Part shown: positions 17,990-26,281 of the stretch, in pieces
How the letters are laid out: the number at the start of each line of letters is the position of its first letter
Position numbering within the stretch: position 1 is the first letter of the stretch
Assembly (NCBI RefSeq): GCF_014697195.1
Contig: NZ_JACJRJ010000006.1
Location: forward strand, 100,152 to 164,151
Length of the DNA stretch: 64,000 bases
Reading direction: 5' to 3'
Source of the DNA: Cylindrospermum sp. FACHB-282
GTDB lineage: Bacteria > Cyanobacteriota > Cyanobacteriia > Cyanobacteriales > Nostocaceae
The notes under the pieces: model-generated
Told to the model about the DNA's origin: nothing
What the model saw: the letters and a program-made list of their open reading frames with translations, nothing else
Databases searched by the model: none
Program-made: the position numbers and the translations under genes

Positions 17990-18610
17990 TCAAGACCATT
18001 CTCTCACCTTTTTATGAACCTGCGCTAAATACCACATATAATCATCAATTTTGTAATTATCAGCAGCTTTAACTATATATTCCTGAGCCAAATCAAGATT
18101 ATTCTCGACTTCGTAATATAATCCTAAGTAAAGATGACTATAAAACTTACCTTTTAACCCTTCTAATTTACCAATATTTAAAACATCATCAGTTGTGCAA
18201 TTACCTGCATAGAAATCATATACAGACCGCATAATTCGCCGGGGGTCATTTTTAACAGTTAATAGGGAATTACGCGCCTCTAGCACACCCTCAGAGCGAG
18301 CTATGCAAAGATATCGCCAGACGGTTTCTTCTACATCTTGAGCATTTACTATTAAATCTATCTCAAATTGTTGAGCGCCTTCGGCAAATTTTTCTGCATA
18401 ATAATAAGATAGCCCACGTTGCCAAAGGTAGGGTTTAAGTTTAGCATCTAGTTTTTCTGCTGTGTCAAAATCTTCAATCGATTCTTCAATTTTGGCAAGT
18501 TGAAAATTAACCATCCCCCGACGAATGTAAGCATGAGGATTTTCTGGTTGATTGCGGATGGTATCGTTCCAGCGCTGGAGTTGATTTTCTAGGGAATTCG
18601 TAAAAAACAT
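17990..18610 (-). CDS. Tetratricopeptide-repeat protein
   Basis: 206 residues. At least three TPR-like motifs are visible (HAYIRRGMVNFQLAKIEESI near 27-46, PYLWQRGLSYYYAEKFAEG near 59-77, and HLYLGLYYEVENNLDLAQEY near 160-180). TPR domains mediate protein contacts; no enzyme domain is present. It lies 30 bases upstream of the toxin-like gene on the same strand, so one transcript may cover TPR, toxin-like and immunity-like genes. Function unknown. Confidence 0.8.
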   Translation of the reverse strand: MFFTNSLENQLQRWNDTIRNQPENPHAYIRRGMVNFQLAKIEESIEDFDTAEKLDAKLKPYLWQRGLSYYYAEKFAEGAQQFEIDLIVNAQDVEETVWRYLCIARSEGVLEARNSLLTVKNDPRRIMRSVYDFYAGNCTTDDVLNIGKLEGLKGKFYSHLYLGLYYEVENNLDLAQEYIVKAADNYKIDDYMWYLAQVHKKVREWS

Positions 18611-18754
18611 GATTTGGTTTAGCTGAATATGTATTTAATTGCATAATTTCAGCTTTGGGGAGAATACGTCAATCCCCTCCCCCCATATTTTCATAGATTT
18701 TCTTGATCAATTCTCCTTTGGAGACACTTATTGAACGCAGATGCGCCTCTACTT

Positions 18755-18825
18755 TTAACCAGTTTTAACTGGTTTGTGCTTTCAGCCGGAACTTTAGTTC
18801 ACGGCTTGCGGCAACTGGTGCAAAA
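18755..18825. repeat. Palindromic multi-hairpin repeat, copy 2 (inverted)
   Basis: This 71-bp stretch is the inverted counterpart of 10441-10510, with the ACCAGTT/AACTGGT hairpin and the AGCCG...CGGCT hairpin intact and only scattered substitutions. It ends just before the stop of the following Uma2 gene. Confidence 0.75.
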
Positions 18826-18840
18826 TATCAGATAAAGTAT

Positions 18841-19578
18841 TTATAAATTGTCTATATCAACTCCTTTGGCTTGCAATTTAGCTAATAATTCTTGATACTG
18901 CTGAAGTGCGGCTTCTTTGTCCTGACGTTCTTGTTCAGCACGTTGATATTCTTGTTCAGCACGTTGATATTCCTGTTCAGCACGCTGATATTCCTGTTCA
19001 GCACGTTTTTCAAGCTCCACAGATGTGAGAAACTTCCGTCTATCAGGATAATAAATTTCTAAAGTATCAGGAGTGAGTTGAAAACTTATACCCAAGCGTG
19101 GACTTACCCAACCATTAATTTCCTCAATTGCTGCAAAAGAATCTTGAGAACGCAAAAAACCGGATAATTCTAATGTATCTGGGTCATAAATGTAATATTC
19201 TTCCACTCCATGACGTTGATAAAAAAGTGATTTATTAATCATCTCTTGAGTTCGGTTTCCAGGGGATAAAATTTCAAAAACCACCTGGGGGGGAATATTA
19301 TTTTCTTCCCATTGTTTATAAGAACCTCTATCGCCCTTTGGTCTACCAAAGACAACCATCACATCAGGTGCTTGGCGAGTTTTGACACTTCCCTCAACGG
19401 GATACCATAAAAGATTACCCCCGACAAAGACATCATTTCGTGATGCAAATAGGACTTCTAAGTTTTCTTTAATTTTGACAATCCAGCGAAATTGTTTTGT
19501 ATTATCTGCCATTGGTTGTCCGTCGCTGTCAGGGTAGATGATATCTGAGGCGGTTTCTGGTGTGAGTTGCTGTACCAT
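18841..19578 (-). CDS. Uma2 family putative endonuclease with coiled-coil tail
   Basis: 245 residues. The Uma2 domain (about 1-185) has the PD-(D/E)XK-type core (APDVMVVFGRPKGDRGSYK, then FEILSPGNRTQEMINKS and EYYIYDPD). The tail is a run of near-perfect heptads RAEQEYQ, encoded by about three 21-bp DNA repeats (near 18950-19010), followed by a charged helix. Heptad repeats suit a coiled coil for oligomerisation. It is a separate copy, not adjacent to the one behind uvrB. Nuclease function is inferred. Confidence 0.88.
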   Translation of the reverse strand: MVQQLTPETASDIIYPDSDGQPMADNTKQFRWIVKIKENLEVLFASRNDVFVGGNLLWYPVEGSVKTRQAPDVMVVFGRPKGDRGSYKQWEENNIPPQVVFEILSPGNRTQEMINKSLFYQRHGVEEYYIYDPDTLELSGFLRSQDSFAAIEEINGWVSPRLGISFQLTPDTLEIYYPDRRKFLTSVELEKRAEQEYQRAEQEYQRAEQEYQRAEQERQDKEAALQQYQELLAKLQAKGVDIDNL

Positions 19579-19795
19579 AGCTATGCCTCCAAGTTTGGGG
19601 AGTTGCGCTTATATTCTTAGTTTAGAGGCGGTAAAGTAAAAAAATAGGGTTTGAGTTGAATTTGCATAAGTTTTGGTCAAAAACATAATCGCTTAGTCAC
19701 ACCCATATCATCCTAATCTATCCACTAGGTAGAAGAAATTACTGACAAAATCCAGTATTTTGAGGCTAAGTTCTCCAAAATCAGGAAAAAAACCA

Positions 19796-20509
19796 GTGGT
19801 TCCTATTAGAGATAATAATCCTACAGAAACTACGCCTTATGTTACCTTGGGGCTGATTGCAGCCAATGTCCTTGTTTTTCTTTATGAAGCTAGTCTTCCC
19901 CCCCAAGCATTAAACGGGTTTCTACACCTTGCGGCTGTAGTTCCGCGAGAACTCACCTTAAGTTTTGCTGGTATTTCGGTAAATCAACCAGTTCCAGAAT
20001 GGGCAACTTTAATTACTTCCCAATTTCTGCATGGTGGTTTATTGCATTTAGGTGGGAATATGTTGTTTCTCTGGATTTTTGGTAATAATGTTGAGGATAA
20101 GTTAGGACATTTTAAATATTTGCTTTTTTATCTTTCTTGCGGTGTTTTGGCATCATTAACCCAATGGTATTTTGCCCAAGGTTCTAATATTCCTTCTTTG
20201 GGTGCGAGTGGTGCGATCGCAGGTGTGATGGGTGCATATATTCTCCGTTTTCCCCAAGCGGAAGTTCTCGGTGTAGTTCCTTTGGGTATTTTCTTCCCTA
20301 CTTTTGTCGTTCCCGCATATTTCTTTATCGGATTGTGGTTTGTTCAGCAAGCTTTTTATGGAGTCGCTAGTCTAGAAACACGTACCAATATTGGTATGGA
20401 AAGCGGCGGTATTGCCTACTGGGCCCATGCAGGGGGTTTCATATTTGGGGCGATTCTTGCGCCGCTTTTGGGTTTGTTTAGCGATAAATCTCAGGAAGAA
20501 TCTTTGTAA
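19796..20509 (+). CDS. Rhomboid family intramembrane serine protease, copy 1
   Basis: 237 residues from GTG 19796 (MVPIRDNNPTETTPYVT), preceded by AGGA ten bases upstream. Rhomboids cut membrane proteins inside the bilayer using a Ser-His dyad. Six helices are visible. The catalytic Ser is in SLGASGAIAGVMGAYI and the His in YWAHAGGFIFG; the HGGLLHLGGNMLFLWIFGNN motif fits the family's loop-1 region. The second copy follows 195 bases downstream. Substrates unknown. Confidence 0.93.
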   Translation: MVPIRDNNPTETTPYVTLGLIAANVLVFLYEASLPPQALNGFLHLAAVVPRELTLSFAGISVNQPVPEWATLITSQFLHGGLLHLGGNMLFLWIFGNNVEDKLGHFKYLLFYLSCGVLASLTQWYFAQGSNIPSLGASGAIAGVMGAYILRFPQAEVLGVVPLGIFFPTFVVPAYFFIGLWFVQQAFYGVASLETRTNIGMESGGIAYWAHAGGFIFGAILAPLLGLFSDKSQEESL

Positions 20510-20703
20510 AGATCATTCCAATTGACAGATATTTTCAGGTAAATGAACCATAGGTGGGAAAGTAGAGACTTTGCATACAACTCAAAATTCAAAATTTAAA
20601 ATTAAGAAAGCTTGATTTGATAAGTTTTTTGGCTTGTATCTGTCACATTCTTTTTTTCAAATTTGTATTATATTACAATTAATGCTAATTAGGAAAAACA
20701 CCT

Positions 20704-21375
20704 GTGTTTCCCCTTTACGACGAAAATCCGACGCGAACAACACCGTATTTTACTTACGGTTTGATTGGGATGAATATTTTAGTTTTTCTTCACGAAGTGA
20801 GGTTACCAAATGAACAATTAGAGCAGTTTTTCCAGATGTATGCGGTAATACCTCAAGAGTTAAGCACTAACTTTGCTCTTGAGTGGACAACTTTAATTAC
20901 ATCGCAATTTTTACATGGCGGTTGGTGGCATCTGATATCGAATATGGTGTATCTCTGGGTTTTTGGCAACAATATTGAAGACCGCTTAGGTCATTTCAAA
21001 TATCTGATTTTTTATTTGCTATGCGGTGCTTCTGCTGCCTTGTGCCAGTGGTTTATTGGGATGAGTTCTACTATTCCTTCTTTGGGGGCAAGTGGTGCAA
21101 TTGCTGGGGTTTTGGGTGCGTACATTGTCTGGTTCCCTCAAGCTAGTGTGATGACTTTGGTTTTCTTAGGATTTTTCATCACTACAATCAGGGTTTCGGC
21201 ATGGATAATCATCGGGCTTTTCTTTATCCAGAATCTCATATCCGGTTTTGCCAGTCTACAAGCCGCTGCTAACATGAGTGTGGAATCAGGTGGAGTTGCT
21301 TACTGGGCGCATATCGGGGGCTTTGTTTTTGGGATTATTTTTGCGCCCTTGTTTAGGTGGTTTAGCCGCGATTAG
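20704..21375 (+). CDS. Rhomboid family intramembrane serine protease, copy 2
   Basis: 223 residues from GTG 20704 (MFPLYDENPTRTTPYFTYG). Same motif set as copy 1: HGGWWHLISNMVYLWVFGNN, catalytic Ser in GASGAIAGVLGAYI, His in YWAHIGGFVFG. The pair probably arose by duplication but has diverged, so separate substrates are likely. It ends about 40 bases before the convergent Wzc-like gene, with no clear terminator between. Confidence 0.92.
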   Translation: MFPLYDENPTRTTPYFTYGLIGMNILVFLHEVRLPNEQLEQFFQMYAVIPQELSTNFALEWTTLITSQFLHGGWWHLISNMVYLWVFGNNIEDRLGHFKYLIFYLLCGASAALCQWFIGMSSTIPSLGASGAIAGVLGAYIVWFPQASVMTLVFLGFFITTIRVSAWIIIGLFFIQNLISGFASLQAAANMSVESGGVAYWAHIGGFVFGIIFAPLFRWFSRD

Positions 21376-21413
21376 GGGAAAGGCTAAAATCTAAAATTGA
21401 ACCGCATACTTCC

Positions 21414-23633
21414 TTATTTTTTGCTGGCACCTACTGAAACTTCTTCTGGTTTTTCGATAATTTCCGGTTTTGCTTCTGGTGAAGGGGGGATTATTTCCAG
21501 TTCTATTTCCCTGGGAGAGGCAGGTGGTGGTTCTACTGGTTCCGGTAGAGAAACGATGATATCAGCACCGTTAATAATAGCGCCTAATAGCCCTAATTCA
21601 GATTCCACTAATTGATCAATAGCTTCACCTAGCATATTTTCTTCTGTATAGTTTGGTCGCGCCACCAATACTATGCCATCGCTGTAAGGTTGGATTAACA
21701 AAGGGTCATTGGAATAGCTGAGGGGGCTAGTATCCAAGATGACGAAATCATAACGTTCACGAGCATCTTCTATGAGCCGTCGCATTTCGCTGGATTCTAG
21801 AATAGCAGCAGATTGGCGCACAGGCCCAGGGCTGGGCACAATGTATAAATTTTCTATGTCAGGAACCAAGCGGATACATTCGCTCAAGCTGCCATAATAG
21901 CGCAGGGGTTCAATAGTGGCATCAGGATCGGCAGTAACCTTCAGAGATGATGCACGAGAAGGCGATCGCAAATCTGTTTCGATAATCAAGGTTCTTTTGC
22001 CAGCACGGGCAGAAGCTATGCCCAAATTATAAACACTCGCGGTCTTGCCCTCTTGACTACTGACGCTAGTAATCAACAGCACCTTGAGTTTTTTACCACC
22101 TATTCGCCGCAAATTACTGCGAAATTTCTCATAAAACTGTAAATAGGGAGAATCTGGGGAAACTACCATCGGTATCGCTTCTGCATCCAAATCATCAATT
22201 GGCATTAAAGGCAATTCTCCCAGTAGTGCTACTTCCCGTTGTTTGAGGCTGTCGCGGATATCTTCCTTGGTTTTAAAAGTTCCTTCTAGGGAACCCAACA
22301 AAAATACAACTCCAGCACCAACCACAGCAGCCAGGAAGCTACCTACACCCAAGGTCACAACCATGCTCGTTTGTTTGACAATATTGCCGGATACTGTTGG
22401 TGGTCTGGCAATGCTGAGACTTGGTACAGTTTCTGCCTCAGCGGTTTTAGCATCAGTTAGCTTGGCCTGCATTTGGTCATATACGGCTTTTTTGAGTCCA
22501 ACTACCTGTTCTAAACGCGATCGCTCTAATTGTTTATTGGGTATCAGGGAATACTCTTTTTTTAATTCCGCCGCTTGTTTGATTTCCTGGGCTAGCTGTT
22601 GTTGCAGTGTCTCCCGTTGGGTTTGCAAGGTGACCATCTGGTTTGCTAGTCCCTGCCTTGTGGGATCAAGACTGCTTTGGGTGCGAATACCTTTAACATT
22701 ACCCCGAATAGGAGCCGCCGTACCGCCACCACCTAAAACCTCAGCGGCACGTTGTTGCAGCAATTCCTCAGCAGCTTCTTTCTGACGCTGCAACTGAATC
22801 ATTGTCGGGTGTTCGGGGCGCAAATCTTTTCTGAGAACAGCGATTTGTGATTCAGCTTGATAAATTTGCGATCGCAAGTTGGCAATAATCGGATCGGCAC
22901 TCAAAGCCGAAGACACATAAGCCTGTCCAACTGTTAACCCCAACTTATTTTCTAAACTGCGAATTTGGGCATCAATCCCCGAAATAGTCGATTGAATTTG
23001 TCGTTGTAAATTTTGGCTGGTAGTAATCCCAGTTAGCAAACTGCCATTCTCTGATGCCAATATTGCAGTTCGCTCTATGCGATCGTACTGTTCTAATTTC
23101 TTCTCAGCCGCTTGCAACTCCTCTTTAGCCTTGGGTAAACGCTCGTCAATTTTTTCAATAATTGCTCTTAATCGCTCAGTATTAATATCACCACTTAACT
23201 TCTTCATCGCTTCCATCAGTTCCTGCAATATCTCCGTGGCTCGCTTAGGGTCACTATCTTGATATTTCAGACCAATGATTGTTGTTTCTAATTCCCCAGC
23301 TTTATCCCTTTTTGGCATAGTCAGAGCCACACTGGCGACAATCTTTTCTGGTTTAACGTTAAATTTTTCTACCACCCGTTTAATCACTTCGTTTGATAGC
23401 AAAACTTGATCGTTCAGATCCTGCCCTTGCTGCTGGATTGCAGTACCAGTTGCAGAAAAAGAAACTGGTGGGCGAATATAGGAAAGTGCTGCGCTTGCTA
23501 TGTAGTTAGGAGGTGGTTCTGGTTGGATAGCCACCACCGTTGACCCCGCTACAACTAAACCAAAGCTGGCTAATCCAATCCACTTGTACTTCTCAAAAGC
23601 AATAAGGTAGCGCTTAACAATTGGTGGGGTCAT
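21414..23633 (-). CDS. Wzc-like polysaccharide co-polymerase with tyrosine-kinase-like ATPase domain
   Basis: 739 residues. GumC/Wzc proteins control chain length in polysaccharide export, span the membrane twice and, in BY-kinases, carry a cytosolic ATPase. Here a Wzz domain has a first helix about residues 17-36, a periplasmic coiled coil (about 130-390), a second helix about 425-448, and an ATPase (about 500-690) with Walker A SVSSQEGKT, a Walker A' reading ETDLRSPS instead of DADLR, and Walker B VILDTSPL. The C-terminal tail is Pro/Glu-rich and has no tyrosine cluster, so autophosphorylation may be absent. It follows the Wza-like gene on the same strand (135-base gap). Confidence 0.9.
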   Translation of the reverse strand: MTPPIVKRYLIAFEKYKWIGLASFGLVVAGSTVVAIQPEPPPNYIASAALSYIRPPVSFSATGTAIQQQGQDLNDQVLLSNEVIKRVVEKFNVKPEKIVASVALTMPKRDKAGELETTIIGLKYQDSDPKRATEILQELMEAMKKLSGDINTERLRAIIEKIDERLPKAKEELQAAEKKLEQYDRIERTAILASENGSLLTGITTSQNLQRQIQSTISGIDAQIRSLENKLGLTVGQAYVSSALSADPIIANLRSQIYQAESQIAVLRKDLRPEHPTMIQLQRQKEAAEELLQQRAAEVLGGGGTAAPIRGNVKGIRTQSSLDPTRQGLANQMVTLQTQRETLQQQLAQEIKQAAELKKEYSLIPNKQLERSRLEQVVGLKKAVYDQMQAKLTDAKTAEAETVPSLSIARPPTVSGNIVKQTSMVVTLGVGSFLAAVVGAGVVFLLGSLEGTFKTKEDIRDSLKQREVALLGELPLMPIDDLDAEAIPMVVSPDSPYLQFYEKFRSNLRRIGGKKLKVLLITSVSSQEGKTASVYNLGIASARAGKRTLIIETDLRSPSRASSLKVTADPDATIEPLRYYGSLSECIRLVPDIENLYIVPSPGPVRQSAAILESSEMRRLIEDARERYDFVILDTSPLSYSNDPLLIQPYSDGIVLVARPNYTEENMLGEAIDQLVESELGLLGAIINGADIIVSLPEPVEPPPASPREIELEIIPPSPEAKPEIIEKPEEVSVGASKK

Positions 23634-23768
23634 AAGAAATTCAAAATGCCTCTTTCAGAGGAGCAACGCTAACAGAATTGAAAATTTAAAAACCAGTATT
23701 AGCAAGTTCGTTGGCTGCTGACTGTATGCAACTTATTGGTCAAAAATTATTTTTTGCCTGTTGTCTTT

Positions 23769-25127
23769 TTAGTTTGAGCCGCCACCGAAATTTTCAAAAA
23801 ACTGGAGAAAGGACTGAACATTGAAGAAAGGTTGAGTAATCGTATTCAATAAATTAGTAATTCTACCTACGAGGTTTCGACCAACAACAATGACATCATT
23901 ATCTTGAAGTGCCACGTTTTGAGTCGCATCACCAGCAAAGGCCTTTTTAGCATTAAGTCTTTGGGTAACAGCTTTACCTCGTTCAGGATCGAAGCGCACC
24001 AAAGTAATATCCTGCAAGTTAGCAGTGTCGAGATTGATTCCTCCCAAGGCATCTATAAACGTACTACCATTAGCCAGTAATTGCGTGGAAATTCCTGCCG
24101 CAGCGTAGTTTAAAATCCGGACTTTAATCTGTGGTACGGCCAAAGTTGAACGGGCTACCAACTTGCGATCGTAACCTTCATCAGTCCCGACTTCACGACG
24201 CGGCACAATTATGGCATCCCCATCTTGCAGACGCAGATTAGGCAATGAACCGCCATTTTGCAAAATGGCATATAAGTCAATATTTTGTGAAGCTATAGAA
24301 CCATCAATCAACTTCCGGCGTACTTGCACTTGCCGCAGATCTGCTGTCAAAGTTGAACCACCAGCTAAGGTTAAAGTATCAGCAACCCTGGGTATTGCCG
24401 AAGTAACAGCATAAATTCCTGGACGTGATACTTCCCCAGTAATGGTAACTTGAACTGGTCGCGTTCCTGCCAGTGATATCACCACAATCGGATTGATCAT
24501 TGTCCGACTTAAAGCCAAACGAATTTTTTCTTGGGCTTCTTCCAAGCTCAAGCCTTGTAAAGATAAGGTTCCCACTTGCGGTACGACAATATTACCTTCT
24601 GGACTAATTGCAGCTTGAAAAGTTAAGTCTGGTCGCTGCGCTGACAGTGATAAAACTATGATGGGATTAATTACATAACGATTTAAACTAGCGCGAATTT
24701 TTTCTTGGGCTTCGGGCAAAGTTAAATTTTGTAAGGACAAAGTTCCCAGTAGGGGTACGACAATATTACCTTCTGGATTAATTTGAGATTGAAAGCTCAA
24801 ATCTGGAAAGCGCTGAACCGCAACACTAATCGCATCTCCAATTCCTAAGCGGTATACACCAGGAGGGCGCTGAACCGTAACACTAATTACATCTCCTGGT
24901 CCTAACAAGTAGCGGCTGAGTTGGGGAGAAATTTCGTCAATTTCACCCGGAGTTAAAACATCAGCACTTGAGGGAGGTGAGGGGGGTGGCTCTATTGATT
25001 GTCCTGGAGATGGTGATGCTTGAGCCGCAACAGGTGGGACAGATGTTGTTAAAAAAACACCTACCTGAAGACTGACAAAACACAGGGCGGTGAATGCACG
25101 CATAGGAGAACTGGGAAATATAAACAT
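23769..25127 (-). CDS. Wza-like outer-membrane polysaccharide export protein with reiterated domain
   Basis: 452 residues, with a signal peptide (about 1-36, ending VAAQA; an ATG 24 bases in is an alternative start). Wza proteins form the outer-membrane exit pore for capsule or EPS. The usual single export domain is repeated: LGPGDVISV (75) and LGIGDAISV (94) open it, then PDLSF...SLSAQR (108-165) and PDLTF...LAGTR (166-223) are successive 58-residue copies. A soluble ligand-binding beta-grasp domain (GEVSRPGIYAVTSA from 231) and a second such domain (from about 330) follow. Together with the Wzc gene it forms one leftward export operon. Confidence 0.92.
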   Translation of the reverse strand: MFIFPSSPMRAFTALCFVSLQVGVFLTTSVPPVAAQASPSPGQSIEPPPSPPSSADVLTPGEIDEISPQLSRYLLGPGDVISVTVQRPPGVYRLGIGDAISVAVQRFPDLSFQSQINPEGNIVVPLLGTLSLQNLTLPEAQEKIRASLNRYVINPIIVLSLSAQRPDLTFQAAISPEGNIVVPQVGTLSLQGLSLEEAQEKIRLALSRTMINPIVVISLAGTRPVQVTITGEVSRPGIYAVTSAIPRVADTLTLAGGSTLTADLRQVQVRRKLIDGSIASQNIDLYAILQNGGSLPNLRLQDGDAIIVPRREVGTDEGYDRKLVARSTLAVPQIKVRILNYAAAGISTQLLANGSTFIDALGGINLDTANLQDITLVRFDPERGKAVTQRLNAKKAFAGDATQNVALQDNDVIVVGRNLVGRITNLLNTITQPFFNVQSFLQFFENFGGGSN

Positions 25128-25265
25128 CGGTGCCAGAAAGCTTCAATCAAAATTGGTTGCACCAAAACGGTATTCTAACTGACTACTAGCCTTGAGGAGT
25201 TATGTTCGATTTGCACTCGGTGAGGGGAGCAAGCAGAAGCCAAACCCATCTCTGCACCCACACGC

Positions 25266-26000
25266 CTATGTACTATTTGACAACGGCCCTGCCATCAACG
25301 CAGCTTGCACTGTTTCACCAAGAGACTGGACTAAAGACCAAGATTTTTCCACTTGCCCCAAAGGCTCCATCACCATCAGAATACTCACACCCACCCAAGG
25401 AGTACGCTTCTTCTTCAACTGTGCCAGTTGATCTGCCCAAAACCAGTGTAAAGGTGATGGATTGCCACCGTTTGGCATGGCGTACCATTGCAACACAGCG
25501 AAGGTATCCTGTTTTGTAGAAGCGCGAAAGAACCTAGCTTCTACCTTAGCTTCGTTTTTTGAGCCTAAATTGGCTGGCTGTTTAACAGTAAACTCAGCAG
25601 AGCGATATTGAGCTATATCCCACTTTCCCCAATATGACTTCCCCCAGCCGTTAATCTCTGTCCATTCTACCTCTGGTTGATCTGTGGGGCCGTTTTGTGC
25701 TTGCAAAAGCAGCATAGCTTGGATTGGCGAGTCTTCTTTCTTGATTAACTGCCAAGACCATTTGCCCTCGCCCATCTGTTGTTCTGTTTGTTCAATAGTT
25801 TGCCAACCAGGCAGGCTTAATCCCTGATGGCGGATCTGTTTCAATTCCTTGAGGCTAGTGACAGGGGGTGGCTGCTTCCATTGCCATTTTCCTGTTAGGT
25901 ATCCGGGAACCCCTCCTATGGCCAATAGTAGCAACAATAACAAAAGCGCTGCTACCTGAGTCAATTGCTGTTGCTTGAGAAATTTAGCTAAGGAAATCAT
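25266..26000 (-). CDS. Cyanoexosortase system-associated protein
   Basis: 244 residues from ATG 26000 (MISLAKFLKQQQL; an in-frame GTG 18 bases upstream is possible). One membrane helix (about 15-38) leads to an extracytoplasmic domain with aromatic-rich strands. Two motifs remembered for the exosortase B-associated family are seen: WYAMPNGGNPSPLHWFWADQ and PWVGVSILMVMEPLG. Such proteins occur only with exosortases and may help processing. It lies 139 bases upstream of the Wza-like gene on the same strand. Type B rather than A is my reading; the family call is moderate. Confidence 0.7.
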   Translation of the reverse strand: MISLAKFLKQQQLTQVAALLLLLLLLAIGGVPGYLTGKWQWKQPPPVTSLKELKQIRHQGLSLPGWQTIEQTEQQMGEGKWSWQLIKKEDSPIQAMLLLQAQNGPTDQPEVEWTEINGWGKSYWGKWDIAQYRSAEFTVKQPANLGSKNEAKVEARFFRASTKQDTFAVLQWYAMPNGGNPSPLHWFWADQLAQLKKKRTPWVGVSILMVMEPLGQVEKSWSLVQSLGETVQAALMAGPLSNST

Positions 26001-26281
26001 TAGTGATATTTCCAACACTTATAAAATATTTTACTTGATAAAATAACACTATACATTCCGTAATATCCACATTTTACTGCCAATTTTTTTCAGACAACCC
26101 TGAATCCCCTTTCTGCTGAAGTTTTCTGGCAGAAAATAGACCTATCTTGAAAATAGGGTATGAGTATGGTTATATCCTAGGGAGGATTGCTTAACGCTGT
26201 TGTTTAGAGTTACAAACGTTACTGACAATTACTGAACTCATACTCTGCAAACTTGAATTTTCGGCGAGCTTAAATTTTTAT

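Noticed and set aside
21397..21615. Plus-strand frame rich in Ser/Gly over the end of the Wzc-like gene
   Set aside because: It is antisense to the Pro/Glu-rich tail of the Wzc-like protein.
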